From Paragorgia papillata (taxonomy: Eukaryota > Cnidaria > Anthozoa > Scleralcyonacea > Coralliidae), in contig JAWNZC010000338.1 in assembly GCA_035771165.1 (NCBI GenBank), forward strand, positions 1,240,001-1,304,000: a stretch of DNA of 64,000 nt. Reading direction: 5' to 3'. The translations under genes were made by a program, and so were the position numbers. This document shows positions 37,169-49,137 of this stretch, in pieces (position 1 is the stretch's first letter; each line of letters opens with the position of its first letter). The notes beneath the pieces were generated by a model. It did not search any database. It had not been told where the DNA came from and was given only the letters and a program-made list of their open reading frames with translations.

Positions 37169-38110
37169 TTGATGGCATTTTTTGTTACAAGCAGGCAACC
37201 ATGCTAAATCGTATCGGATAGTGTATACTTTGAAGGTGAGGGGTGTTGGCAGCCGTAATTATTGAGTTGTATACTAAAATTTAGAGGTTTTTGAAAGCAC
37301 AATGTGATGGATGGGATATCTGTAAAGTGCTGCCTATTTACGTTTGTGTTTTATTTGAATTGGCTAATTCAGAATGCTATCCAATCAGCGTGCCTGAAGT
37401 TCTGATTATTCTAATTCGCATAACTCACAATCATAAACAAACAAGAAATATGGCGTGAATACACCGAAATGTAATACTTCGAAGCAAAGCCACAAAAAGG
37501 TAAGCTTGCCAAGAATCAGAAATTTATTAGACCTGGTAGCTACAGGAAAGTCTCATATTCGTAAATTACTTCGTTTTATTTTGGTAGTTTGCTGATACCG
37601 CCATGTATCTACTATCTACTACTTATAAAGCTGAGCTTTTGTACTACAGTATAGTGTTGCTCATAATATCCTTAGAGAGTTAACTCACCAGTTCAACAGT
37701 TCTATCCGGTGATACACGGAAGGCAACCTGCCTAGTCATCTTGATGAATTATAAGCTACATTTATATGGTGGTTGCCTGCTTGTAACAAAACGTTTTCAG
37801 ATTGTTATATTTAACCGAATTTGCGCCGTATTTCTTGCTTGTTTATGATTGTGAGCTATGCGAATTAGAATAATCAGAACTTCAGGCACGCTGATTGGAT
37901 AGCATTCTAAATTAGCCAATTCAAATAAAACACAAACGTAAATAGGCAGCACTTTACAGATATCCCATCCATCACATTGTGCTTTCAAAAACCTTTAAAT
38001 TTTAGTATATAAATCAATAATTACGGCTGCCAACACCCCTCACCTTCAAAGTATACACTATCCGATACGATTTAGCATGGTTGCCTGCTTGTAACAAGAA
38101 ATGCCATCAA
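37169..38110. mobile_element. 942-bp foldback element inside the Ngaro pol
   Basis: TTGATGGCATTTTTTGTTAC and AAGCAGGCAACCATGCTAA at the left recur inverted at 38070-38110. Arms continue about 270 bp (GGTGAGGGGTGTTGGCAGCC; CAATGTGATGGATGGGATAT). A third, internal copy of GGTTGCCTGCTTGTAACAA lies at 37770. No ORF of its own. Confidence 0.78.
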
Positions 38111-38199
38111 AAGTAATATTTTGAAGCCTTGGCCGGCCGCCTATTATTGGAGTCATATTCTTCAGCACTGGGTTAGCGGTACCGGCGGCTCGTTTATAC

Positions 38200-39182
38200 G
38201 CATCGGCCATTTTCAAAGCTATCTCCACCGCCATCTCGACTGGGCGGGCAGTCCTATTGAAGGGAGATTTGTTGGCCGAACTGACTTCCTGGCGTTTTTT
38301 GGACTCATGGTCGGGTTTTCTCCCTTGGCGCCAAGAGCGACATTTTTCGCTACACCTTTGTTCCGATGTGTCCAATTCCAGATGGGGGTGTGTGATCTAT
38401 TTTGCGAATGAGGCCCCAACCACCGTTCGGGGTCCCTGGTCCGATCACGAGCGTCCAGCGTCGATCGCAGTTCGAGAAACGTGGGCTTTGGTTAACACCA
38501 TCAAAGCAGTTGCGGGCAGGGTCGTTAATGCCCGGTTAGATTGTTATGTCGACAGCATGACGCTGGTTCATGCTTGGCAGCGTCAAGGCTCCCGCAGTCC
38601 AGCCCTGGCACTCGCGCTCAAGCAACTCTTTACCATCTCTTTTCGTCACAACTTCATTATTACGCTCCAACATATCCCTAGTGCAGACAACCCGGCCAAC
38701 CATCCCTCGCGTTTGCTCTCTGACTTGACTGCACACTCACGTTTGCAGCTTGGCAGCAAGTTCAACGAGCGTTTGGCCCACACACCGTGGATCTTATGGC
38801 TCTCCCGGCTAACGTCCTACCAGATACCTCTGGCCTCCCCTTAAAATTTTTTGCGCCATTTCCCGTTGAGGGCGCGGCGGGAGTTAACGTTTTTACACAA
38901 TGTATTTCGCCTTCCGAGAATGCCTATGTTTTTCCACCTTTCGTCCTAATTGGCCCACTCCTCAAGTTTCTCGATCAGCAGCAAGTTACATATTCTATCG
39001 TAGTGCCAGACCTCTCCCCTCGACGTTATTGGTGGCCACTTATATCTAGCTCAGCGTCCGCTTCTTTCTGTCTTGGCAATAAGGGAGAAACACACGTCCT
39101 ACGCTTTCCATCAAAAACCTCGGAGGGTTTCACGCCGCGGCCACTACAGTGGGACCTTTGGGTATTTCGTGTGTCATATTAA
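38200..39182 (+). CDS. Ngaro pol, RNase H and connector region (frames shifted)
   Basis: From about 38250: AELTSWRFLDSWSGFLPWRQ, then RNase H-like segments LCSDVSNSRWG (first Asp), AVRETWALVNTIKAVAG (Glu), LDCYVDSMTLVHAWQRQG (Asp) and HIPSADNPANHPSR (final Asp). After 38787 the frame moves on: LMALPANVLP, GAAGVNVFTQ, ENAYVFPPFVLIGPLL, YSIVVPDLSPRRYWWPL, a stretch common to YR retrotransposons. Just before it, RLYASAIFKAISTAISTGRA-like residues occur in a shifted frame. At least one frameshift lies around 38250 and one near 38790. Confidence 0.72.
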
Positions 39183-39202
39183 TTTATCTCTGCTATATGT
39201 AT

Positions 39203-40502
39203 AGGTCTACCCAGAGGTACCTCGCATCTGGCAACCAGCAGAAACATGTCCGGACTGTGCTTACCCCAATGATCAGGGTTTCCGTTTTTGTCAACGTTGC
39301 GGATTTCATAAAGATGCTCCCACCACCTCGCTTCTGCCAAAGCTTCCATTGGACCTCCCTGCTATTAACGCCAGGTTGCTATCACTCCAAACGAAGCACG
39401 ATAAAAAACCCTACCAAAAACAAAACAACAACCTCCAGCGAACATTGGAATCATTTTTGGCTTCCTTACCGTCACCCAAATCGCTTCTCTCCGCCACTCT
39501 GGGGGATGTCGTGAGTTTTCTTATCTGGCGGGATCAATTTGGCAAAACAATCCTTCACCTCGATCACTGTCCATATTTTGGGTCTGGTTTAAGGTCATCT
39601 CCCTGTAGCTGCCCTCGTCGATTGGCAGCGGCTACCGTTGATAATAATATTGCGAAGCTTCGAACCATCTTTCTCTCAGCTAGTCGATCTGATACGGTGG
39701 CGACAGGTTTGGCCTCTAGTAATCCTGCCGTACACCCTATGGTCAAGCGGTATCTCACCTCAATGCGAGAAGAACAGGCAAAAGCCAGCGTTACAGGCAG
39801 GCGGTGCCCTTCTTCTTCGATAAGTTTAAGGTACTTTGCACACACTTATACGACAGCAAGCTTTAACTCGGGATATGACTCCTACATCTCGATATTTATT
39901 CGCACGTGATCTCGCCTTCTTTTCGTTAGATTTTTATTCCGGCGACCGGGCCTCTGATCTTGGCCGTGTAAAAACCAAGGAAGTACTTTCATTACCCGAT
40001 TCTGAAGGCCTTTTATTTAGACATACGTTTGGGAAAACGCTCCGAGGAAACGATGATACATACTTTTGCAGTGCGTCCATGTGCCGACCCAACGGTTTGC
40101 CCAGTAAAGAACCTCTTCCTATACGTACACCTCTCAGAGGCTATGGGAGTCAACTTGCGCGACGGTTATTTGTTTCGTACTTCCGACAGTAAAGGACACA
40201 TTACTGGAGACGCCTTCCTCGGTTCCGCGGTGAGAAACCGCCTTCACCGACACCTCGACGCCTTACAGATCTCTGACGGCGAAACTATGCACAGTTTTCG
40301 TTCAGGCTGTTCCATCACTTTGTCGCTTTTAGGCGCCTCTGATACTGAAGTTGCACAACATGTGGGTTGGAAGAGTTTATCTACAGCGCAATACTATACA
40401 AAAACCCGCCAAGTCATGCACAGTACCAAAACACGGCTACTCTTCTCAGTGATGCAGCATCACCGTCGATGTCGACGTTCCTGCCCCCAGCCTCTCGCCT
40501 AG
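39203..40502 (+). CDS. Ngaro zinc ribbon and tyrosine recombinase (two or more frameshifts)
   Basis: At 39247-39300 the motif CPDCAYPNDQGFRFCQRC, C-x2-C-x10-C-x2-C, is a zinc ribbon. The N-terminal core-binding part follows (LQRTLESFLASL, LSATLGDVVSFLIWRDQFGK). The frame shifts near 39800-39850 to DLAFFSLDFYSGDRASDLGR, then near 40030 to the catalytic end: MHSFRSGCSITLSLLG (Arg at about 40299), AQHVGWKS (His at 40359) and AQYYTKTR (Tyr at 40392-40397). The R-H-R-Y set of a tyrosine recombinase is therefore complete, but the frameshifts, unless they are short introns, make this copy inactive. A short intron (GTATTT at 39170 to AG at 39202) is possible upstream. Confidence 0.78.
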
Positions 40503-40691
40503 GCTCTCAATTCCGTACTCGCAACAACATGGTACAATTCTCGCTAACGTTCCCATAACGCTAACGCATTTTGTTTTATAGTTATATTATAGATTATTAT
40601 TATGTTCTGAGTATTGGGGAGAGCTAGGCGTGTATTTATTCTATTGTGAGGTAAAATATGTGTACACAAGCCCTTTATCGGTGTGTGCGAC

Positions 40692-40769
40692 ATTATTTTG
40701 TCCCCAATCTTAATTCCCCTTCAGCTTGGCCTTTGTGTGGCGGGAGGAGCAGTGGGAATATGTTACTAT
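40692..40769 (+). repeat. Ngaro B1 split direct repeat
   Basis: Identical to B2 at 41017-41094: ATTATTTTGTCCCC...GGGAATATGTTACTAT. Confidence 0.92.
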
Positions 40770-40944
40770 TCCCACTGGGAGAACCGCCGCATTATGCCAA
40801 ACAAAGGGTTAGTTTTAGAGACTCGAATAGCTGTTAATAAGGGAAACCACGTGATACCACCAAAATAGTTAAAAGGAGACGAGAAAAGCAATTTCCGATC
40901 ATTCTACGTTGGAAAGCAGAAAAGGCAGAACCCGAGGAGTTGGG
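40765..40944 (+). repeat. Ngaro A2 split direct repeat
   Basis: Copy of A1, overlapping B1 by the ACTAT core. Confidence 0.92.
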
Positions 40945-41016
40945 AAATATATGCGCCCACCCTCCTCCTCTCAGTCGCGACAACCTTGTCCTACCGCCCA
41001 CTCTGTCCGAGCTGCA

Positions 41017-41094
41017 ATTATTTTGTCCCCAATCTTAATTCCCCTTCAGCTTGGCCTTTGTGTGGCGGGAGGAGCAGTGGGAATATGTTACTAT
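41017..41094 (+). repeat. Ngaro B2 split direct repeat, right end of element
   Basis: Identical to B1; ends at ACTAT, followed by flank CATTAACAG. Confidence 0.92.
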
Positions 41095-41828
41095 CATTAA
41101 CAGTGACAAACCAAGATTTTATGGTCTATTCTATCGTTGTATATATCACAATTCTTGATCTTCTTTTCCAAAAATAATTATAAAATAGAAATTTAAGTGC
41201 ATTTCAGAATTTTAAAATACACATGAAACATGACATGATACGTGACACAAAAATAAATACACAACAGACAGATTCAAGTATTTCGTTTGTACCCTTTCGA
41301 GCTATTTGTGGTTCCTAAAAAGAAACCGGTGCACAAAATTGTGTGTAAAATCTTTGCTTTGGATGTCTTGAAATTTGTGGCTGCATCTCTCATTCTTAAC
41401 ATCACTTGCAGTGTTGATTACGATATTCTGCCATCAGGAAGAACTTCAATCACCAACTCTGTACATCCACAAGACCACCACCTTCAAGTTCAAACAGGAA
41501 CTGGTTACAATAGATCTCTTCAAACTGATGGCTAGATCTTCCCCAATGTCATTTGCATTGTTGATTTATCATATCTCCGAAGACACTCACTAGTTACATT
41601 GTACCACTTTGAAGCATCACAAGCTGCCCAACTTGATGCCTAGAAAACCAATTCCGTAACCCTGGAAGGGAGCCTTACAGGTTACTCACACTTGCCTAAG
41701 GTGTGACCTCAGACAATGGAGGGAAGGAGTTGTCCATTTCTCGTTTCATGGGCTGCAGTCATGTGACTGGTCCCATGCCACAACCCATTTTATTAAAATT
41801 ACTTTTAGTTACTTAGGGTACTTAATTA

Positions 41829-41988
<160 letters not shown>

Positions 41989-42528
41989 TATCAAATCTAA
42001 TAGTTTAAGTTACATGTAGAACACCTCACCAAGTGTTGGGCTGAGCATACAAGGTTACAAGCTTGATTACAGTAAACAAGGTGATTTGTGCACTACACTT
42101 GCTTCCCACCTTGGAGAACTTAGAAATTTTTCCATAAACAGATGGAACATCTTTACAACAATTTCTACATTAACTGTTGCCTGTTTGTTTAGTCATGTGG
42201 CATAAAATGTAACTGGAAATAATTTTTTTTGAATTTAAAAGTTTTTAAAATTGAGGAAAATGCAAGTTACATGTAAATTTGTTTTATAACCAAAAAAATA
42301 GTTGGAAAGAGAGAAGTCCCTAGAACCAAGGATTCAAACCTTTGCCAAGGTTTTGTAACAAATGTTAAAATTTGTGGTAACTTAAATTGTCTCACACTTA
42401 CTACCATTGAGGATCTGACTAATTAGCTACAGTAAATTTAAAAAAGACTATCAAAACAAAAATAAATTATTGGGGGGAAAATAGATAATAACTACAATCC
42501 TGGACATTGGTTAATTAAACACTGTTAA

Positions 42529-42840
42529 GTAACTTTCTCCTCTGCTGAGGCTTCTTGAGCTTTTTTGAGCTCTTCAATATATAGGGGTTTAATATTGCAG
42601 GAGTTTAATATTGCAGGGGTTTAATACTGCAGGGGTTTATTGACTGTAGAATACAGAGTAACGAATTTATGGAAATTGTGTAATGCGGTAGAGCGAAATG
42701 GGGGGAAATGAGGAAAACTCCCCATTACCCTGTAGATACCGCTTACTCTATGCTCTATTCTATAGTCTATAAACCCCTGCAATATTAAATCCCTATATAT
42801 TGAAGAACTCAAGAAGCCTCTGTGGAGGAGAGAGGTTACA
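42529..42840. mobile_element. Palindromic MITE with internal 17-bp tandem repeat
   Basis: AACTTTCTCCTCTGCTGAGGC and GCCTCTGTGGAGGAGAGAGGTT are inverted ends, with GAGCTCTTCAATATATAGGGG inside. GGGGTTTAATATTGCA is tandemly repeated about four times at 42585-42640. TSD not resolved. Confidence 0.65.
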
Positions 42841-43176
42841 TAAGTAATGTAACAAATCCCACATTTTCAATATTTTTGAATAAACTGATGTTTCCTCACT
42901 TTAATTTTATGTTGCATAAGAAGTCTCCCAAAAGGGTCATACAACATTGAACTAGAGGAACATGGTACAGTATACATGTACTGTATACTATGTATCTGTA
43001 TACCTTTCTATTAGGAATTGGGTCCAAACACAGTTTATGAAAAACAGAAGTTGCATCAAAGATTTAGATACATGTTTTCTCTCAAGAAAATTGACCAGGA
43101 TTGTAGTAATGAACAAGAAAATTAGAGTAATTCTAAAAAGTGTTTGAACAAGTTAAGTTCTAGATCTGCAGGTCAA

Positions 43177-44899
43177 CTATTTTTTCCGCTTTCTCACCGG
43201 TTCATCACTGACTTTATACCATTTCTGTTTCTCGTATCGGCCTCCAACATTACCTCTCACAACTGGTGCAATATCTCTTTGGGCTGCAATTGTTAAATCG
43301 TTGTAACCAAATTGCTGAGCTGTTGGGTTGTCTGACCGTCCACCTTTTGCCCTTTGGTGCCCAAAGTAATCTTCAAGTACATCCTGCATAAATCGCTCAC
43401 TCAGAACATATTCGAACCCCTCGCCAAGAAGAAACTGGATTGCCTCGATATGAGCATACACAGATATCTTCAAGCCTTCATACGTTTGGATGGACAGGAA
43501 CATTTTCCCTCTGGCTTCAAGAGAGTAATCTCCTGGGCGTGCAAGTGTACTCTTCCTCCAGTTCTCCAGGTACTGTAAGAAGACATCTTTCAGCCAGGTA
43601 AATCTTTCATCATCTTGGGCTTTGTATGGTTTGATGAACTGATTTCTTTTCCTGACATGTTCAGTCCGTGACCTCACATTTGTGCAGTCAAAGAAATCAT
43701 TCATCATCATCATCCAGAACTTCGCAGTTCCCAGGATCTCTTCATTACCACTTTCCTCCAAGGATATAGCCACAGACCGACTGAGGACTTGGGTTGCCAG
43801 CTTCACCTTCATCTTGCTGTAGGAGGTAAGCACGATGTGGTCCATTGTCAGCTTTGGCAAAGTATGCAAACCAAATTCTTGGTCATTGTAAAAAAGATCG
43901 CTATGTGCTTGAAAAGAAGATATTTTCCATCATTCCACATGAAGCGACTACAGGAACCTGATCCAGAATTATACAGGCAATTACGGGCTGTCTTCATTAA
44001 ATGAGGAGAATCTGCAAAGAAATAGATGAAGCGTGACATTGCAAAAAGGTTAGGTGCCTTATATACAACATCACACTTCAAGTCGACTGCCAATTTGGTA
44101 TGAAGACGGAAAAACTTGCGGTTTGGAGAGGCCCCATCATTTACAGCAGCACAGACCCAAAGATTTAATGGTAGCTCGAGAATGGAGACAACTTTCCAGA
44201 ACATTGACAATAACTGGTAAGAAGTGACATTTCCTGTAAAAAAATATGCAATGACATGTTTGAGGTCAGTGCACAATCCTCTTACAAGAAATGCCAAGGC
44301 ATGAGATGCCATAGCATCTTCTTCAGTAAGGTTGGCATAGTTAGTCATTGGGTCCCCAAGATCAATAAAACCAATCAAATCACCAGAATACTTGTCAAAA
44401 ACAAGATTTGACTGAATTTTGATCTCATCCATGACGAGAGCCACATATCGTTGGACACCAGAAAAGGAAGATGCTTTTTCACAAAGACATTCAATATTTT
44501 CTTTGTTTATCCCAGCTTTTGGCTTGAAATAATTCTTATAATCTCTAAGCACCTGTTCACTAGGAAGAATCAAAGCACCACTATCCCTCAGCTCTCTATA
44601 AGCAGCAGGTGACTTGCCATGCAGCGACAAAGCAAATCGAATAATTTGAGGATGGTATCTTCTTCCCATTTTCTCAGCTTGCAAGAGCCTCATCTGCTGC
44701 TCCCAAAAAAACTTCATGTGAGGAGTAGCTTCAAGATTTTTCCCTCCCCATTATTTTGAGAAGGTCCTTCTCTAAAGATTCACTTATGCCCACCCCATCC
44801 TTTTCAATCTTGGCTTGGAGTACCTGGAGTTTGTCCTCCAACTCCTTGCACTGGAGTCTTGTTGACTTTACAGTTGCTCGCAACTTTTCTGGCCCACAT
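43177..44899 (-). pseudogene. THAP9 / P-element transposase, catalytic C-terminal part
   Basis: Read from 44899 down: a coiled coil (EKLRATVKSTRLQCKELEDK), then HMKFFWEQQMRLLQ and PQIIRFALSLHGKSPAAYRE. The P-transposase RNase-H-like core follows: LVMDEIKIQSNLVFD (first Asp), VCAAVNDGASPNRKFF (second Asp), FADSPHLMKTARNCL, and RFMQDVLEDYFGHQRAKGG (Glu-containing helix), then PTAQQFGYNDL. It ends VRKRKK. These match human THAP9 and Drosophila P transposase by memory. A frameshift near 44740 and another near 43893 break it. hAT DNA interrupts it on the N-terminal side. It catalyses cut-and-paste transposition in the family; this copy should be dead. Confidence 0.85.
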
Positions 44900-45377
44900 T
44901 AGGCTTGGGCGATTTTGCTTAAAATAAAAACCGAAAAACCGTCCGATTCAAAACCGGTAAAACCGTAAAACCGTTTTTTTTCTTTAAAATTTGCTTAAAC
45001 TAAATGAAGAGGAATTGTGGGCTTTGTCAAGCCCTTTGTGGCTGCGTCAGCAATTTTTTTGACCTCAGAATACGAATCGTACACGCTAAATCGCAAATTG
45101 TGTGAACTTTTACCTCAGCACGATTTCAGTTTTGAACTGAATGAAGTCAAGGACTTTAATATCACTTTACGTTATAATTTGACTGTCTGCAGTGCATAAC
45201 AACCGCATAAATCGCTGCAAAATGTTGGGATAATACGAACGAAAACGAAACGAAACTTTAAATCTTTAATATAAACTAATAAAACTATATATAATATACA
45301 AAACCACACATTACAGTTTACACATTATAATTGTCCAGAAAGTAAGAAACCTCAGAAATGTTTCACCAGTAAAAAAT

Positions 45378-46290
45378 TCATAGGTTTTTGGCCAAGAAAA
45401 CCAACATGTCAACCTTGTGTGGCTTCAGTAGGGACCGCTTGGCCGTAACAATGTTACCAGCGACACTGAAAAGTCGTTCGGATGCAGAGCTTGTACCACA
45501 AACACACAAGTATTTGCGTGCAAGTTTGGCCAACGATGGATATACACCAGCATGCATACTCCACCATTGCAGAGGGTCTGCATCCAGCTCAATTTCGGGT
45601 GCAGAGACGTACCGGGACATCTCAAGATCGATCCGAGCAGCAGGAGTAGTTGCGTTAGCTGACGTTGACGTTTTTTTCACTTGCCCCAGAAGTTTTGCAA
45701 GTGATTTTTTCGTTTTCTTTGCTGCTGGTTGGTCGTTGACGTTCTCATCGTTGTCTGATGCGTTAGGATCTTCGTTTCGATGAGCTTCATCAGCAGTATC
45801 ACCTGCCAGTGCCCATTCTACTTCGAACGCCATCATCTCATCCTTTATTTTGTCCGCGGCATTTCTGCATTCCTCCTCGGTCAAGTATGCAGTTTTTTAG
45901 CGAGGGTCCAACCACGTGGCCGTATTCTGGAGGGTCTGAGCTACGTCGCCGGTATAGCGTTTCTGAAAGTCGGCTTTGATCCTCGCTTTCAGGTCTGCTG
46001 TCAGGCTTGTGTCATCATCGGTGGCCATTGTAGCTTCCTTGATGAACGACAGGGTAGGTTTGATAGAGCTAACAGTGACGTACGAGTCACCCGATAAAGC
46101 ATCTGTAAAATCTGCGAATGGATCCAGGGCTTTGTGTACTGATGTTAAGACATCTATATCCTGCCAGGTCAAGACAAGATGGGCAACTTTGCGGTCTTCG
46201 GATAACACTCGCCGAATGGCTCTCTCTTGCTCCAAAATGCGATCGATCATTTTGTGGGTAGAACCCCATCGCGTTAGGGATGCCTATAAG
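45378..46290 (-). pseudogene. hAT transposase, C-terminal exon with hATC dimerisation domain
   Basis: Acceptor TTGACTTATAG near 46290, then SLTRWGSTHKMIDRILEQE (the TRWxST box of hAT transposases), WQDIDVLTSVHKALDPF, SGDSYVTVSS and TWLDPR. An in-frame TAA near 45896 interrupts DPR-KTAYLTEEE. The rest encodes a Lys-rich linker and the C-terminal hATC domain: DPLQWWSMH, YPSLAKLARKYLCVCGTSS, ASERLFSVAGN, LLKPHKVDMLVFLAKNL. This is the ZBED1/ZBED4-like branch by memory. Confidence 0.85.
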
Positions 46291-46439
46291 TCAAGATTAC
46301 AAGATAAATTGGCTGAACTGATGGGAAGTGGTATATAGATGTCTACTTTGTCAGAATCCCGGCATTTCCAGCCGACAATTTTAGAAATGTATTATTGTAT
46401 TATAAATTATAATTATCGTAGTAAACGTGTAAAATTTTA

Positions 46440-47457
46440 CAAGAATTATTTACCGAAACAAGAGACTTGACTGGAAGTTCCAACTCTAGCTGTGTCTTGC
46501 TGAGTTCTCTGCGTCTCTTCCAGCTTTGGCTGAATGCCGTCACGATACGCTTGCATACACCAATCGCCCGCGAGATGCGATTTTCATCCTTCATGGCATT
46601 TGTAATAGCGAGATGAAGATTGTGGCCAAAACACGACATCCATGGCCAATCTAGGTCACGAACTGCCTTCACAACATTCGCTCCGCTGTCGGTGGTGATG
46701 CACACTTGTCTTGTGGATGAGAGATGCCAGTACTCTAAAATCTCCTTCATCCCATCAGCGAGGGTTTCAGCAGTATGGTCGGCGGGCGTGTACAATGTTT
46801 GTAAGCATCTGCTTTGGAGCTTCCAGTCTGGATCGATGAAATGGACAGTGTATGACATGTACGGTTCCATCGTGTTGCTTGACCACATGTCCGATGTGGC
46901 CGAAAAGAATTCAGTTGACTGTAGTTGCTGTAAAATGCTCTCCCTGGTTTCGTTGTACAGTTTCGGGATTGCCTGCTGGCTGAAATACTTTCTGCTGGGA
47001 AGCTGGTATTTGGGATCGAAATCCTTCAATAACTGTTGGAATCCAGACTTTTCCACAGTGTAGCCAAGCATTTCGTGACTGAGTTGGTCAGTTTCTGCCA
47101 CTGCTTACCTCCCCTTTCATACTTTTGAAGCTTGGAAAACGCATCAGTAATGGACAGTTGTTGCCTTTGGGAAGTTGACTCACTTGACTGTCCTGCGTTA
47201 GCAGTGTCAGCTCGACGTTTGTCGGGTTTTGTCTTGGCAATTTTGCTTGACTCGACGGGATGGTGATCTTTGATATGTCGACGTAAATTGGACGTATTTC
47301 CCCCAGCAGCACGGACTTTCCTTAGGCAAAGCTTGCATGTCGGCAGATCGTTGTCGTTTTCGTCTTCCTTGAATCCGAAATATTGCCAGACAAGAGAGGT
47401 AGAGGCCCCAGAAACCTTTTTAGATCGCAAAACGACGTTGGCGTTTATAGCAGCCAT
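46440..47457 (-). pseudogene. hAT transposase, N-terminal part with BED zinc finger
   Basis: ATG at 47457. BED finger: VWQYFGFKED, then CKLCLRKVRAAGGNTSNLRR and HIKDHH, a C-x2-C...H-x4-H pattern. A Ser/Gln-rich linker and LSITDAFSKLQKYERGGKQW follow. The frame shifts near 47060 to YTVEKSGFQQLL, DPKYQLPSRKYFSQQAIPKL, FFSATSDMWSS (catalytic-domain Asp), CITTDSGANVVKAVRDL and MSCFGHNLHLAI. It ends near 46445 at donor GTAAAT. One frameshift plus the downstream stop mark it as inactive. Confidence 0.85.
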
Positions 47458-47737
47458 GACTATTTGCGTGCAGCGTCAATGTGTGGCATGAAATTGACAC
47501 CGTAAAATGCGCACCGCGTGATTGGTTAAGTGCGCAATTTTACCGCTAAATATTCTGTTCGTTTGAGTGTCAAGTATCGTAAATCAAGGTCAAAGGGTCA
47601 AATTACGGCGATGATAGTAAATAATTATTTAATGACGGTTTTCCGGTTTTTCTAAAAGCCAAACCGAAAAACCGGTTTTGGATAATAAAACCGAAAAAAA
47701 ACGGTAAACCGGTAAACCGCCCAAGCCTAGCCCACAT

Positions 47738-48012
47738 GCAGCAAGAGCTGCTTTTGGCTTAGCTGGGGTAGAGGAAACTCTTTTCTTTTTTCTCAATGAC
47801 CGCTTCAGAATACCACTGGCAATGGAACATGGTCTGCATGGGTCTTCTTCTATAAGGCTGGAGGGTTGCAGAATCACTTGGCAGTCAGGAGAACGAAATG
47901 AAATGGATGAATTTCAGACAACAACTTAGGGACAGAATGGCGAACAATTGTTCCTGGAGTATGGACAGCAATTGCTGTGTTTGGATCCACAACTACAGCT
48001 TTGGTGTCATCA
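47738..48012 (-). pseudogene. P-type (THAP9-like) transposase, middle segment between two insertions
   Basis: Begins in frame with the upstream segment after the 9-bp TSD: DTKAVVVDPNTAIAVHTPGT, VPKLLSEIHPFHFVLLTAK. It then shifts one base to VILQPSSLIEEDPCRPCSIA, LRKKKRVSSTPAKPKAALAA. One frameshift near 47880. The DDDT|KAVVV junction is restored when the 1125-bp insert is removed. Confidence 0.75.
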
Positions 48013-49137
48013 TAGCCTGCGAGCCGGCTCTTGGGTAGGGCGGGAGGTGAAATATAGAGCCTGCACGCATAGCTATCAAATTTGAGTGCCGCCCCTTCTA
48101 ACGGGTTGTCCAAAGCGACCAATCACAAACCAGACACGCAATGTAAACAAAGAAAACGGTTTTACTTCCTCGCCAGACTAATACGCTAATGAAATATTAT
48201 TTTGGACAGTATAACAAGTTTTATAAAACGCAGAATCTTGAACTCTACATCAAATGAAAGCTCATTCAACATATAACAACATACGTACACAATATATTTC
48301 AACGATACGTAGTTCTGAAATTACTAGTCATCTTGTTCCACAAATGACAAGATAATGATATGCCGTATAGCCGCCGTGCCACTTCGGTACGTCCTGTCTG
48401 ACTTTTTCCTATCTCTATATATTTTCACATATCGAGTGGAAGCACTGAAAAGAAGGAGCCGGAGTCTTTCAGAATTTAACTTGGCCTGGCCATAGGAACT
48501 TCAGTCATATAAATAATCGTATCCCGACTCCCGAGAGCTACAGGCCGGTACAAAAAGCTGTGTGTATATTGCAGGCGAATGGTGTTTCGAACCTTATCGT
48601 TTGTTTTATAGATAATATTTTCTCAATCGTGGGAAGTTGTCCTTTGATATCAAATTTTCAATTAATTGACTTATCCATGAGGACGATTTGCTTTCACACT
48701 ATACTAAAGTGTTTGACAACTGTGGCAAAGGGAAAAGGTGGTGAAATTTTTGGAACGAATCTGAAACGCTGACATTTCAAGCAAGGACTCCCCTCGAAAC
48801 GTCAGTATTTCGTTTCAAAACGATTCGGGTCTATCGATCTGGGTCTATCCTAATAATATGATTTTAATACGGTTCGTACAACCCTTGATAAATGATCAAA
48901 GATATTAAAAATATTTACCTGATGGAAATATCTTTCAGACACAAATGCACTTAATATTTTACAAATTACCAGCAGTCTATTAATATATGCTTGTACGTCA
49001 ACAATCAGCATCTCATCCAATCAGTGAGCTGCGTCCCAATTTGGAACGCTACTACTGAAAAAAAACAATACTACGCGTGCAGGCTCTCCTTTTCCTCCTC
49101 TCCCCAATCCCCCAAAGGAGAGCCGGCTCGCAGGCTA
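48013..49137. mobile_element. 1125-bp TIR element, 9-bp TSD, inserted in the P-type gene
   Basis: Ends TAGCCTGCGAGCCGGCTCT and inverted copy (19 bp exact). GTGTCATCA at 48004-48012 and 49138-49146. A second related GAGCCTGCA lies inside each end. The host reading frame EDDD-T-KAVVV confirms the ends. No transposase visible; 9-bp TSD suggests a MULE-type source. Confidence 0.88.

Larger units (their letters stand above)
34217..41094 (+). mobile_element. Ngaro-type tyrosine-recombinase retrotransposon (6.9 kb), split direct repeats, RT missing
   Basis: The terminal organisation is A1 (34217-34395), coding region, B1 (40692-40769), A2 (40765-40944), B2 (41017-41094). The A copies share about 175 bp (TTCCCACT.GGAGAACCGCC ... 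CCCGAGGAGTTGG) and the B copies are identical over 78 bp. ACTAT sits at the left end, the B1/A2 junction and the right end, the expected crossover core of a YR element, and no TSD is seen. Inside are gag with a zinc knuckle, RNase H, a zinc ribbon and a tyrosine recombinase, in that order. The reverse transcriptase expected between gag and RNase H is absent; a 942-bp foldback element sits there. Confidence 0.88.
44900..47729 (-). mobile_element. hAT transposon (2830 bp), perfect 8-bp TSD, inserted in the P-type gene
   Basis: Termini TAGGCTTGGGCG on both ends, inverted, with CCGGTTT-rich subterminal repeats. Flanks GCCCACAT at 44892-44899 and 47730-47737. The minus-strand gene inside encodes a BED-finger hAT transposase. 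Insertion separates PKAALAAC... (47738 on) from the EKLRATVKS coiled coil of the P transposase. Confidence 0.93.

Noticed and set aside
38058..38420. Minus-strand ORFs opposite the Ngaro RNase H region
   Set aside because: Antisense shadows of the readable plus-strand pol motifs.
41287..41593. Overlapping ORFs of about 80 codons downstream of the P-type gene
   Set aside because: No recognisable motif and conflicting frames; possibly untranslated sequence of the P-type element.
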